Source: Lachnospiraceae bacterium (lineage in GTDB: Bacteria; Bacillota; Clostridia; Lachnospirales; Lachnospiraceae). Taken from it: a stretch of DNA of 60,944 nt. The stretch covers positions 1 through 60,944 of the forward strand of contig JAAWBG010000077.1 of assembly GCA_022792535.1 (NCBI GenBank), given 5' to 3'. Position 1 is the first letter of the stretch. Every line of letters starts with the position of its first letter. Under the pieces are notes generated by a model, which worked only from the letters and a program-made list of their open reading frames with translations, searched no databases and had not been told where the DNA came from. Below, piece by piece: positions 43,522-53,146 of the stretch. The position numbers were made by a program, and so were the translations under genes.

Positions 43522-44565
43522 TTACAGTTCCTTCATCAGTTCACGCAGCTCATCTTCCGCGTCCAAAAACACATCCAGCAGTACAGGCTCAAAATTCTTT
43601 CCCCGTTCCTGCTCCATAATCTGAAATGCCTGTTCTAAAGACATTCCTTCCTTATACTGACGCTCTGACACCAGCGCGTCAAAAACGTCCGCAATGGCCA
43701 GAATCCGGGCAGAAAGAGGTATCTCCTCTCCCTGCAGATCATTGGGATATCCGCCGCCGCCCCATTTCTCATGATGGCAGGCCGCCATATCACGGGCAAT
43801 ATCCACAAATTCTTTATCCACAATGCGTTTCATATTCTCTTGTATCAACCTGCCTCCTGCTTCCGCATGAAGTTTGATCAAATCATATTCTTCCTTTGTG
43901 AGCATTCCCGGTTTCTGTAAAATTCTGTCAGGAACTGTGATTTTCCCAATATCGTGGAGGGGAGAAGCCTTTTGCATATAATTGATATACGCCGGCGTTA
44001 ACATTTCCCGGTAAATTCCCTTCTCCTGCATTTTTTGAATCAGAAGGTTCACATAAGCGCTGGTTCTCTTTACATGTTCCCCTGTGGTTCCATCCCGGCT
44101 TTCAATCAGATTCGCCATAGTAATGATAATGTCCTGTTGAAGCTGGGTGATCCGCTGAAGCTGCTGCTCCACCATACGTTCCAAATTTTTCTGGTAATCC
44201 TCCAGTTCCAAGGTCCTGCGCACTCGCTGCAGCATAATGGCAGGTACAAAAGGTTTTCCTATGTAATCTACAGCTCCCATCTGAAAACAGGTTTCCTCAG
44301 TCTTTTCTGTCCGGTCTGCGGTCAGAAAAATAACGGGAATCTTGCTCCACACATCATCTGCCTGAAGCTTTTGCATAACCTCAAACCCGTCCATTTCCGG
44401 CATCTGAATATCTAAAAGCACCAGATCCGGCTCATTTTTTGCCAAATATCGAAAGGCAAGTTCTCCAGAATTTACGGCGGCTACCCGATATTCTTCTGCC
44501 AGAAGTTTCTGAGCCACCACCAGATTCATCTTATCATCGTCCACTACCAAAATTATCTTTTTCAT
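43522..44565 (-). CDS. Response regulator with HD-GYP c-di-GMP phosphodiesterase domain
   Basis: This 347-residue protein has a receiver domain (VVDDDKMN; Asp in LVLLDIQMPEMDG; GAVDYIGKP), a short coiled coil, then HD-GYP with HDIGKI, HHEKWGGGGYP and IADVFDALVSERQYK. It probably hydrolyses cyclic di-GMP when phosphorylated. The start at 44565 uses GGAGAAGG, which lies inside a 36-bp repeat copied from the end of the upstream gene. Confidence 0.9.
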   Translation of the reverse strand: MKKIILVVDDDKMNLVVAQKLLAEEYRVAAVNSGELAFRYLAKNEPDLVLLDIQMPEMDGFEVMQKLQADDVWSKIPVIFLTADRTEKTEETCFQMGAVDYIGKPFVPAIMLQRVRRTLELEDYQKNLERMVEQQLQRITQLQQDIIITMANLIESRDGTTGEHVKRTSAYVNLLIQKMQEKGIYREMLTPAYINYMQKASPLHDIGKITVPDRILQKPGMLTKEEYDLIKLHAEAGGRLIQENMKRIVDKEFVDIARDMAACHHEKWGGGGYPNDLQGEEIPLSARILAIADVFDALVSERQYKEGMSLEQAFQIMEQERGKNFEPVLLDVFLDAEDELRELMKEL

Positions 44566-44572
44566 CTTACCT

Positions 44573-44654
44573 TCTCCTGTTCCTCTATCCATTTCAGAAG
44601 ATCATCCTTTGTCTTCACTCTCCTGTTCTTCTATCCATTTCAGAAGATCATCCT
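44573..44654. repeat. 36-bp direct repeat at a gene junction
   Basis: The stretch 44573-44608 is repeated at 44619-44654 with one mismatch, offset 46 bp. The right copy encodes the last residues of the kinase-HPt protein (DDLLKWIEEQE). The left copy lies after that stop codon and supplies the ribosome binding site of the HD-GYP gene. Confidence 0.85.
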
Positions 44655-47274
44655 CCGCTGTATCGTATGCGAAATCATCCACCGCCTGACGTATTTTTTC
44701 TAAAATTTCCTGGTGTCTGGCTGCTGCAAGAACCTCGATCTGTTCCAAAGCCTCCCTCATCTCATATCCTCTGATATGTTCTAATAAAATACGACACCCC
44801 TGCAGATATTCTTCCTGAGACATTTTTTCCTCTTTTCTTTCCTGTTGTTCCTCCTGGGAAGATAAGGCAGTATTCTCCCTATTCCCCCAATGGTCCAGGA
44901 AAGATTGAGCCTCCCTCAATACCCTTTGATAATTCTGAAAAAATGTTTCTGCTTCTTGCAAAAGATCTGCTTCCCGTCCCTCTTTTGCCGCCAATTCCTG
45001 CTGTTTTGCCTGTTCCGACAAAACCGGCGCCCCTATCGTCATGGAGGTACTTTTCACTGCATGAGCAATCGTTCCATAATCTTTCCAATTTTTTTCTTCT
45101 AATAATTTCGGTATCTCCTGACAATAGTTCTGCCCCTGCTGGTAATATGCCTGCAAAACCTCCTGATACATTTCCTCATCTTCCCCACAGTAGGACAGAC
45201 CAATCCTCTTTTCAATCCAGTTCTCTTCCGATCTCAACTCTGGATTTTCTTCCAAAGCTGGTTCTGGGTTCCCTTTAAATTCTTCCAAAGCCGATTCTAT
45301 GTTACCTTCAAACTTTTCCAAGGTCAGCTTCGCATCTTCTTCAGATTTCTCTCCCTCTCTCTGCTCCCGAATTGAATCCCCGCATACTACTTCCTGGGGA
45401 ATCTCTATGGTAAACAGCGATCCCCTTCCATAGACGCTCCACACCTTGATCTTTCCCTCCATTTGTTCTGTCAACTGTCTGATCATATGAAGGTCCAGTC
45501 CGGTTCTCCTCACCACAAATTCTTTTTCCTCTGTTTTCTCCGGTATCATGTCAAAGATATCTTCCAGATACTCTTTTTCTATTCCAATTCCAGTATCCGC
45601 CACAGACAGACTTAAATAAAATTCTCCTCTGTCTGTCCGTATTCCCTGAACACTAAAAGTAATGCTGCCTTCCTGGGTATATTTAACGCTGTTGGCAAAC
45701 AAGCTGGTAAGAATCTTTCGAATCCTCACCCCATCCCCCTTTAAAACAGAAGGAAGATCTTCATCTACATTGATCCTGATCTGCAGCTGCTTTTCTCTGG
45801 CTTTTCTTTTCAGCACATAATGAACTTCTTCCACCAGAGAAGCAAGGGAATATTCTTTTAAATCCAATTCTAAATTTCCCGCATCCATACTGGAAAAATC
45901 AATCATATCCGTTACCAGATCCAGCAGTGTATTCCCTGCCCTCTGAACTTTTTTTGCATATTCCCTGGTATCTTCTTCCTGTTCCTTCTGAAGGATCTTC
46001 TCATTCATCTGGATGACTTTATCAATGGAAATTTTCATTTCCTGAGACATATTAACTAAAAATCTGCCTTTAAACTTATTGGCAAAAATATCCTGCTGTT
46101 TTTCTCTCTCCATCTGGAATATATACTGTCCCGTCTCAACAATAGCCAGGGCCAAAAAAAACAACATGCCTCCGCAAAGTATAGTTCCATTCCAGGTATA
46201 TGTCTGTTGGTATGCGAAAACCATTTCCAGAATTCCAGCCAAAGACGCCCCGGCAAATCCAATGGCAGACAAATGGTAAGTCCCCACCAATCTTTTGCGG
46301 ATATCAACACAGATTGTAAACCAGGAAATCAAAATAGAAAAAATGATCACACCCATAGAATATACAGACGTCTCTGAGAAATCCTGCAGGTTTAACACCT
46401 GCAGCGTAGTACAGGCCGCTAAATTGATCACCACCAAAATTCCTGTCAGAAGATAACACTTCTGATAACGGTGGCGTTGGATGCTGTTGAGATAAATAAG
46501 AAAGGGCAGAGGCATCAGCATCACTGCAAAAAATGCCATCCCAGAAGCTACAGAAATGTTAGGGAATAAAAACTGGCGAAGCCTGGACGCCATAACCAGA
46601 CAGACAGAATTCAAAAACATGCCCCAGCCCAGATATTCCAGGCGCGCCATCTTATGATAATAGTAATGCAATGCGATTCCCAAGAGTACGGTAATAATGC
46701 CTAGAATACCCACCAGTAATGCAAACAGCAGTTCTCCTCCATGTATTCTCAGCAACTGCAGTAAAATCCCCATTCTCTCCCCAATATAAATAGTGTCAAT
46801 TCTTCCGCTGTAGACCGAATCACTGATGGTTTCCAGCTGAATCATCTTTCCGGCGTCTTCCTGCTGCAATTCCAGAAAAATATAGGCGCTTGCGCTGTTT
46901 TTTCCAAACATCCTTGTATGTTCTGTGGTATATTCCAAACGCAGTTTTCCTTCAATATAGATCTTCATATCCTGCCTGGAACTGTGAAAACACATCCATG
47001 TTTTTTCTTCCAGATTTTTCGGCAGTTGTGTCTCAATTCTCACAGACATTGACTGATCTGTGGCGCAGACTCCTGGAATCTTCACAGGCACACTGGTGCC
47101 ATCAGACATTTTTTGATTCCACTCTGCCTCAAATACTTGATGTCCCCCCAGATTAATCTCATTTTCCCGCGGAAGAAAAAATTCTCCCAGCACAAAATAC
47201 AACAACATTCCCACCAACAGCAGTCCAAACATCCACTGTATGCCAAGTACCCAGTTTTTCTTTTTGTTTTTCAC
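44602..47274 (-). CDS. 7TM sensor with degenerate histidine kinase domain and C-terminal HPt domain
   Basis: This is an 890-residue protein: N-terminal membrane anchor, an extracellular beta-rich domain (residues about 45-170), seven membrane helices (about 175-385, 7TMR-DISM-like), a HisKA/HATPase-type region, a Glu-rich linker and an HPt domain with AHAVKSTSM (H738). The kinase H-box reads NMSQE: the phosphoacceptor His is Gln at residue 411. The G2 box is degraded (TGLDL instead of GxGLGL), while NSVKYT and DTGIGI remain. It is probably not an autokinase but a phosphotransfer partner and sensor for the hybrid kinase and HD-GYP protein encoded behind it. Confidence 0.85.
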   Translation of the reverse strand: MKNKKKNWVLGIQWMFGLLLVGMLLYFVLGEFFLPRENEINLGGHQVFEAEWNQKMSDGTSVPVKIPGVCATDQSMSVRIETQLPKNLEEKTWMCFHSSRQDMKIYIEGKLRLEYTTEHTRMFGKNSASAYIFLELQQEDAGKMIQLETISDSVYSGRIDTIYIGERMGILLQLLRIHGGELLFALLVGILGIITVLLGIALHYYYHKMARLEYLGWGMFLNSVCLVMASRLRQFLFPNISVASGMAFFAVMLMPLPFLIYLNSIQRHRYQKCYLLTGILVVINLAACTTLQVLNLQDFSETSVYSMGVIIFSILISWFTICVDIRKRLVGTYHLSAIGFAGASLAGILEMVFAYQQTYTWNGTILCGGMLFFLALAIVETGQYIFQMEREKQQDIFANKFKGRFLVNMSQEMKISIDKVIQMNEKILQKEQEEDTREYAKKVQRAGNTLLDLVTDMIDFSSMDAGNLELDLKEYSLASLVEEVHYVLKRKAREKQLQIRINVDEDLPSVLKGDGVRIRKILTSLFANSVKYTQEGSITFSVQGIRTDRGEFYLSLSVADTGIGIEKEYLEDIFDMIPEKTEEKEFVVRRTGLDLHMIRQLTEQMEGKIKVWSVYGRGSLFTIEIPQEVVCGDSIREQREGEKSEEDAKLTLEKFEGNIESALEEFKGNPEPALEENPELRSEENWIEKRIGLSYCGEDEEMYQEVLQAYYQQGQNYCQEIPKLLEEKNWKDYGTIAHAVKSTSMTIGAPVLSEQAKQQELAAKEGREADLLQEAETFFQNYQRVLREAQSFLDHWGNRENTALSSQEEQQERKEEKMSQEEYLQGCRILLEHIRGYEMREALEQIEVLAAARHQEILEKIRQAVDDFAYDTAEDDLLKWIEEQESEDKG

Positions 47275-47403
47275 AACATATCCCCCAATATTTTTGTAAT
47301 AACTAAACTGTTACCTACATTTTAACAGATATATTGACAAAAAGAAACCTTCTTTCTCGGACTTATCTGATCACATATTACCTTCCGTTCACGCTCCCTG
47401 ATT

Positions 47404-50064
47404 TCATTTGTCTGCCACAGGAAGCATATTAATAAGCTCATCTGCCTCTTCTGCCCGGTCCATTTGATACAGACAGTTTATCAGCCTAAAATACATCTTC
47501 CCTGTAATTTCGCATATCTCTGATTTCTCAGACACCTCCTCCACAGCTTTCAGTATCTCGCAGCTTTTTCTCCACAATGCTTCTGCTTCTTCAAACTGTT
47601 CTTCACAAAATTTCAGGTAAGCCAGCATATCACAGCAGAAAACCATTTTTATCTTCCATTTATCCTGAGAGTCTTTCTCATCCATACCACCATAGATTTC
47701 CAAAGCTCTGTGACATAATCTTTCTATTTTTTCCCCTTTTTCAGACCAGTAGATTCGTATTTTCTCTTGCTTTTCCTGGCAGTATCTGCTTCCTTCCATC
47801 TCTATATGCATGTTCATATACATACTTCTTGCCAATTCATAACAAACTGCCGCTTCTGAATTTTCAAACCTTTCCGGTTCATCCTCAGCTAACCGGCTGT
47901 AAATTTCCAAAGATTCCTCATACAACCTTTCTGATTCCCTAAGATAACCTCTTAATTCTTCCCCCTGAGGCTTCAGATCCTTTATCTCAATATTATTTCT
48001 GTAATAGGCTGTCATGTAACATGCTTTGGCAACCTTTTTCTCATAAGCCCTAGGATCTTTCTCAGATAACTGACGATAAATCTCCAAAGCATTCCGGTAA
48101 AAATCATTGGCCTCTTCTGTCCGCCCCTTTGTGTTTAAAAATTCTGCCAAATGATAACAGCTTCGGGCTATATCCTTTTTATAAAACTCTGAATCCTTTT
48201 CAGCCAAACGGTATCTGACTGCAAGGGCTTTCCGGTACAAATTCTCCGTCTCTTTCTCTTGATCCGCTTCTGCCAATACCAATAGATCTGCCAGATTACT
48301 GCATATCAAGGCCAGATTTTTCTCATATGCCTCTGGATTTTTCTCAGCCATTTGACCAATAATCTCAAGTCCCCTTCGATACGCCTGCTCCGCTTCTTCA
48401 TATTGCTTCATTTTCCTCAGAGCTGCCGCCAGATTATTGCAGCGTGCGTATACATCAAATTGATAAATTGCATTTTTTCCAGCGGCTTTCTGGGCAATTT
48501 CCAAGGCTCTTTGTAATAATTCCTTTGCCTCCTGTTCTCGTCCTGTCTCCAATCGTATAACCGCAAGCCCATCCATAGCGCTGCCGCAATAGGCGTATAC
48601 TTCATCATCTTCCTGGTTTTTTTCAGATAAGCGGGTAAATGTCTCTAAAGCTTCTTTGAATAATCCCTCTGCTTTTTCCTGTTCCTCCATGGAACACAGG
48701 CTCTTTGCCATATGCAGACAAGATTCCGCCTTCTTTTTTTCTGATAGTTCCTCCGGCAGATCCTGACAAATTGCCAAACTTGCTTCAAAACTTTGTACCG
48801 CCTTCTGAAAATCACCCTTTCTATGATAGATAATCCCTATAATGCGAAGAAGATTTATCTTATCTTCTGCAGAAATCTCAGAATGGTTTTCATAATTTTT
48901 TTGCAGTTTCTTCGCTGTATCAAGAGAGGCTTCCATCCGATTCTGCCAATACAAAAAAACTGCATATTCACGGAGCACTTCCAATTCCATCTGATATTTC
49001 TCAGCTTTTTCTGTGATGTTCTCGTAAATCAACGTAACTTCTTTTACGCTTTCCTTGTCCAATCCAGTTGCTTTTATCTGAGCAATCAGCGTTCTTTTTC
49101 CAGAAATATATTTCCTGATCTCTTCCCGCTTTTCCTTTTCCACTTCCTGTATCAATTCCAGCTCTTCTTCGCTCTGTCTAATTTCCTCGTCCCACTGTAC
49201 ATCCCGCAGAATATTTTTGGCCCCCTCATAGTCTCCCTGGTCCACCAATTCCATAGCCTTTTTCTCCCGCCAGTCCAAGGAGATTCCCAAATGACGCTTC
49301 CATGCTGTTGATCTGCACATTTCCAACATATCCATCTCCATCTGGTGTATCTCTTCCTGCAGTATTTTCCGCTGGCTCCCAAGCTCTCCCACCTTGTCCA
49401 ACAATCCTTCCCCCAGAGGATTTTGGCCAAGCTCTGACGCCAATTGAACAAATTCCCCATCTAACTTTTTCTGTCTCTCTCTTTTCTGCTGTAATCTTTC
49501 ATTTCCCTCATAAAGAGGAATATTTTCCAAAGATAAAACCGGCTCCTGATCTAAAAACGCCTGTCCGTCTTTAAATTCCATCACGCTGGCAACCTGCACA
49601 TCCTGAGACAATTCCAGCATAAAGTTCAGCTTAACAGCGTCCAGGTGCGTAAACATATTGTAATAATGTCCCAGCTGTTTATCCAGCCGCTCCATAAAAT
49701 CCATTACTTCTTTTTCGGGGCATTCTCCTTCTGGCAGTTCCTTAAAATACGTATAAATTTTCGGAGCGCCATTTGCCTTAAACTGCTCTAACGCCGCCTC
49801 AAATTCTTCCTTAGCATATTTCCCGGCGCTTTTTCCAAAGAGTAAATAAAAATACTGTCCCTCCCCAATGCAGTCAAGATATTCCTCCTGCCTCTGTTCT
49901 ACTTCTAAAGCACGTCTCAAATCTTCACACTTTATCAGTTCAAAAAAAATGTTTCTTCTGATATATATATTATTTAAAGTTCCTACAAAAGCTTCTAGTT
50001 CGCTGCATTCATTTCCAAATTCATTCTGAGGTAACCCAAGAAAAATCTTAATATGCTTTTCCAT
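47404..50064 (-). CDS. DUF4062-like domain fused to a TPR array
   Basis: This is an 886-residue cytoplasmic protein. Residues 1-165 resemble DUF4062/TIR-like domains (KIFLGLPQNEF; YFYLLFGKSAGKY; APKIYTYFKELPEG). Residues 190-310 are charged and likely coiled-coil. From about residue 340 to the end there are many tetratricopeptide repeats (for example YEEAEQAYRRGLEIIGQM, EEANDFYRNALEIYRQL). DUF4062-type domains occur in STAND-like signalling and conflict proteins, but no NTPase is present here. A 177-residue homologue of the N-terminus is encoded 33 bp upstream. The function is unknown. Confidence 0.75.
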   Translation of the reverse strand: MEKHIKIFLGLPQNEFGNECSELEAFVGTLNNIYIRRNIFFELIKCEDLRRALEVEQRQEEYLDCIGEGQYFYLLFGKSAGKYAKEEFEAALEQFKANGAPKIYTYFKELPEGECPEKEVMDFMERLDKQLGHYYNMFTHLDAVKLNFMLELSQDVQVASVMEFKDGQAFLDQEPVLSLENIPLYEGNERLQQKRERQKKLDGEFVQLASELGQNPLGEGLLDKVGELGSQRKILQEEIHQMEMDMLEMCRSTAWKRHLGISLDWREKKAMELVDQGDYEGAKNILRDVQWDEEIRQSEEELELIQEVEKEKREEIRKYISGKRTLIAQIKATGLDKESVKEVTLIYENITEKAEKYQMELEVLREYAVFLYWQNRMEASLDTAKKLQKNYENHSEISAEDKINLLRIIGIIYHRKGDFQKAVQSFEASLAICQDLPEELSEKKKAESCLHMAKSLCSMEEQEKAEGLFKEALETFTRLSEKNQEDDEVYAYCGSAMDGLAVIRLETGREQEAKELLQRALEIAQKAAGKNAIYQFDVYARCNNLAAALRKMKQYEEAEQAYRRGLEIIGQMAEKNPEAYEKNLALICSNLADLLVLAEADQEKETENLYRKALAVRYRLAEKDSEFYKKDIARSCYHLAEFLNTKGRTEEANDFYRNALEIYRQLSEKDPRAYEKKVAKACYMTAYYRNNIEIKDLKPQGEELRGYLRESERLYEESLEIYSRLAEDEPERFENSEAAVCYELARSMYMNMHIEMEGSRYCQEKQEKIRIYWSEKGEKIERLCHRALEIYGGMDEKDSQDKWKIKMVFCCDMLAYLKFCEEQFEEAEALWRKSCEILKAVEEVSEKSEICEITGKMYFRLINCLYQMDRAEEADELINMLPVADK

Positions 50065-50097
50065 CTCCCATTTCCCCTTTCACACTCTCTATTTTTC

Positions 50098-50631
50098 CTA
50101 AGATAAGATCAGATAACCATCCCAAAACGCCTGACCATCTTGACCTGTGAGGACACCGTTGACTCTGGCATCCTGAGACAATACTTTCAGTAAATCCCGT
50201 TTCACATCTTCGATACAGACAAATCCGCCAGAAACTATTTCTGATTCTTTCTCTATCCTCTCCCTAAAATCACTTACACTTTTCTCTTCCTTTTCTCCCT
50301 GGGGCAATTGTTTAAAATAAATATAAATTTTCGGAGCACCCTTTGCCTTAAACTGATCCATGGCCACATCATACTCTTCTATCGTATATGTTCCGGCACT
50401 TCTGCCGAACAAAAGAAAAAAGTACTCACTGTTTCGAATATACTCGTTGTACTCATTCTGTTTGCGCTTCGCAGCTACCGCATTACTCAGTCCCTCACAA
50501 ATCTCCAGCTCAAAATAGACGCCCTTTTTTACGCAGATATTATTGAGCCTGTTCACAAATGCCATTAACTCCTGACGCTCTTTCTGAAATTCCACCACAG
50601 AAGAGGCAAGAAAAATCTTTATTATCTTCAT
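50098..50631 (-). CDS. Stand-alone DUF4062-like protein
   Basis: This 177-residue protein is similar to the first approximately 165 residues of its downstream neighbour (KIFLASSVVEFQKERQEL; YFFLLFGRSAGTY; APKIYIYFKQLPQGE) and stops after the domain with VNGVLTGQDGQAFWDG. It is either a partial tandem duplicate or a dedicated partner. A possible promoter (TTAAGA, 18 bp, TATACT) lies at about 50665-50695 on the minus strand. Confidence 0.72.
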   Translation of the reverse strand: MKIIKIFLASSVVEFQKERQELMAFVNRLNNICVKKGVYFELEICEGLSNAVAAKRKQNEYNEYIRNSEYFFLLFGRSAGTYTIEEYDVAMDQFKAKGAPKIYIYFKQLPQGEKEEKSVSDFRERIEKESEIVSGGFVCIEDVKRDLLKVLSQDARVNGVLTGQDGQAFWDGYLILS

Positions 50632-50828
50632 CTTTTCATTCTATCCTTTTCTTATTCTGTAAGTATAACCTATCTAAAACCTGTCTCTTAAAGGGGGGGA
50701 GATTCTATCAAAATACCGCGAAGGTGGAAAACCCTTCCCTCTGCTAGGGGATCTTTGATTTATGATACGCTTTTCTTAAAAAGACATAAAACATACACCA
50801 AAAATAAAAGCAAAAGAAAAACAACAGA

Positions 50829-50916
50829 GCTATTGTAAAATATGGGAATTCTAAAATATATCGTAATATCATTTATCTATACTATATATGATAGAAATCC
50901 CTTATTTTACAACAGC
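50829..50916. repeat. Imperfect palindrome of about 90 bp, family III
   Basis: The left arm begins GCTATTGTAAAATATGGGA and the right arm complements GCTGTTGTAAAATAAGGGA. It lies in the 311-bp gap before GH112, on its downstream side. The rest of that gap holds a G-rich stretch at 50693-50701 and a possible promoter; no gene is seen. Confidence 0.6.
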
Positions 50917-50942
50917 CCAGAATCTCATTTTCCTTATTTATT

Positions 50943-53099
50943 TTAAATCTGATACCAGATAATCTCATTTTCCTCTAACTTCAAAGAAAAATGTTCCCCA
51001 TTTCCTTTATAGACAACCGTCTCCTGAGGCTCATAAGTGTTGTTGACCACGCAGAACTTTCCATTTGCCGGATATGCATGAACCTCTACATTATAGTTGC
51101 TGCTGAACCATTTCTGAATCTGTTCCTCTTCCTTAGAACTCCACAGAATTGCCCGGTACAAGAGGCGGCTGTTCTCAAAGCTATAAGGCAGACCGCTGAT
51201 ATAAACTGCTCGTCCGCTGCCAAAATCATGAACGGCAAGCTGCACTTCCCGCTCCTTTTCCACTAAAATCTGAGTTCCTTCCAGGGCATAAATATTTTTC
51301 TGTCCTTCCCCGAAATCAATCTCTCCCTTACAATCCTCTGTAATAAAATGACGGTGGGATTCCCAGTTATATTTATCATATCCTAAGGTAAAGCCCCGCT
51401 CTTCTTCCACGCCAAATACACTGGCAAGCTGGAAAAACCGTCCGTTTGCCTGATGTGCGCTGGGCTCTCCGATCCCGATTATACCGCCGCCTGTATAGAC
51501 AAATTTCTTAATGGCAGTGACCACAGACTCCTCACACCACCATTCTCCTCCGGTATGAGCGGTATCAGCTCCTCCCACGTTAATCAAAACATCAATATCT
51601 TTTAGAATATCAGGATTTTCTTTTATATCCTGAAAACTGATGAAAGTTACGTCAAAAGGCGCCCCGGACAAAGCTTCGATAACACCTGCGTAAGAATAGT
51701 TCTGTTTCTGATACAAAGCATGGTGCACCATATGGCAGCCCCAGGCGCGCATCTTTCCCCAGCAGTTCAACACTGCCACTTTTTTCACACAATAAGGCAC
51801 GCAGCCCCGGACATTTTCATAAAGTTCCCGGAATTCCCGACATACGCTTTCCACATAAGTGACAAACTCTGGAAAATCTAAAGCCAGTTTTAAATATCCT
51901 CCATATCCAATACGATCAATGGGTTTTCGCAAAATAGCGCGCCTTGCCGTCACCCAGTTGATCTTTGCCTCTTTCACTGGATCTTTGCCCTCACAGAAGG
52001 TATCTGGGAAAAAGTAAGGAAGGAGACGTCCTTCTGTATATTTCACCCCTTCTATGTCGCTGATCAGACGTAAGGTAGAGCCATTTCCCACGCTTCCCAC
52101 CACAGCATCCAGCCCGATAGAAGCAAATTCTTCCAAAAAAGGCTCTGTGCCAATCCAGTGGTCTCCCAGAAACATCATGGCTTCTTTCCCGCACTCATGG
52201 GTGATATCTACCATCTCCCTGGCAATCTTTGCCACCTCTCTGCGCTGAAAGGCCTGGAAATCCTGATATTCCTTAGAGGGAATCCGGTACTGCCCATTGT
52301 AATACCCCTGATCAATAATAAATTCCGGTCGGAATTTATAACCTGCCTCCTGTTCAAATTGTTCTAAAATATAAGGACTGACAGAGGCAGAATATCCATA
52401 CCAATCCACATACTTTTCTCTTGCCAGCTCATCAAAAATTAAGGTGAACTGATGGAAAAAAGTCGTAAACCGCAATACATTCACATAAGGATGATCTGCG
52501 ATGAATTTCCGCAGCCGTTCCATGGTATATGCATGTGTCTTTGGCTGGCGGACATCAAAAGTAATCTGATGTTCCACATCTTCCCATCCATTGGTCACTG
52601 CATTGTACATATGTACTGGGTCCCAGATAATATAAGCAAGGAAACTTACGGTGTAATCATGAAAGGGAACTGTCTCTATCATTACTTTCTCTGTATCTTC
52701 CTCGTAAGTCCATTGATCCGCCGGTACTGCCTGCCCAGTAGTCCGATCTATGACCTCCCACCAGCGTCTGATATCATCTCTGCTGTTTGGTTTCAACATA
52801 TCTGGATACAGACCCTTCATCAGAGGTATCTGCAATGTTTTCCCTTCCGCTGTATAAAAAGGGGTCATCAAATACATCTGCTGCACTTCTTCTGGATGAG
52901 CTTTCGCCCAATCATTATCCTTCCTTGTGGTATAATAAGTGGAATAAATCTTAGCATCTACGTTCTGAAGCTCTTGAGGGAAATCTGTCCCATCACAGTC
53001 CCGGACTGCATCTGCTCCCCATTGCTCCATCAATTCCAATGTCTGTGGAATCACATCCAAATCTGTTGGAATCGTAACTCTTCCTTTTCCTTCACCCAT
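50943..53099 (-). CDS. GH112 1,3-beta-galactosyl-N-acetylhexosamine phosphorylase
   Basis: This is a 718-residue glycoside hydrolase family 112 enzyme recognised along its length: GRVTIPTDLDVIPQTLELMEQ, WGADAVRDCDGTDFP, YYTTRKDNDWA, FLGDHWIGTEPF, then the late Rossmann-like and beta domains (VGGADTAHTGGEWWCE). It phosphorolyses lacto-N-biose or galacto-N-biose from milk oligosaccharides or mucin to galactose-1-phosphate and the HexNAc. The start at 53099 is set by GAGGAGG; a longer frame lacks a site. No nahK, galT or transporter is adjacent. It is the last gene of an operon with trpB and a macrodomain gene. Confidence 0.93.
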   Translation of the reverse strand: MGEGKGRVTIPTDLDVIPQTLELMEQWGADAVRDCDGTDFPQELQNVDAKIYSTYYTTRKDNDWAKAHPEEVQQMYLMTPFYTAEGKTLQIPLMKGLYPDMLKPNSRDDIRRWWEVIDRTTGQAVPADQWTYEEDTEKVMIETVPFHDYTVSFLAYIIWDPVHMYNAVTNGWEDVEHQITFDVRQPKTHAYTMERLRKFIADHPYVNVLRFTTFFHQFTLIFDELAREKYVDWYGYSASVSPYILEQFEQEAGYKFRPEFIIDQGYYNGQYRIPSKEYQDFQAFQRREVAKIAREMVDITHECGKEAMMFLGDHWIGTEPFLEEFASIGLDAVVGSVGNGSTLRLISDIEGVKYTEGRLLPYFFPDTFCEGKDPVKEAKINWVTARRAILRKPIDRIGYGGYLKLALDFPEFVTYVESVCREFRELYENVRGCVPYCVKKVAVLNCWGKMRAWGCHMVHHALYQKQNYSYAGVIEALSGAPFDVTFISFQDIKENPDILKDIDVLINVGGADTAHTGGEWWCEESVVTAIKKFVYTGGGIIGIGEPSAHQANGRFFQLASVFGVEEERGFTLGYDKYNWESHRHFITEDCKGEIDFGEGQKNIYALEGTQILVEKEREVQLAVHDFGSGRAVYISGLPYSFENSRLLYRAILWSSKEEEQIQKWFSSNYNVEVHAYPANGKFCVVNNTYEPQETVVYKGNGEHFSLKLEENEIIWYQI

Positions 53100-53146
53100 A
53101 AAAACCTCCTCTATCTTCTTTCCTGTAAAATCTTTCAAAATCTCCC

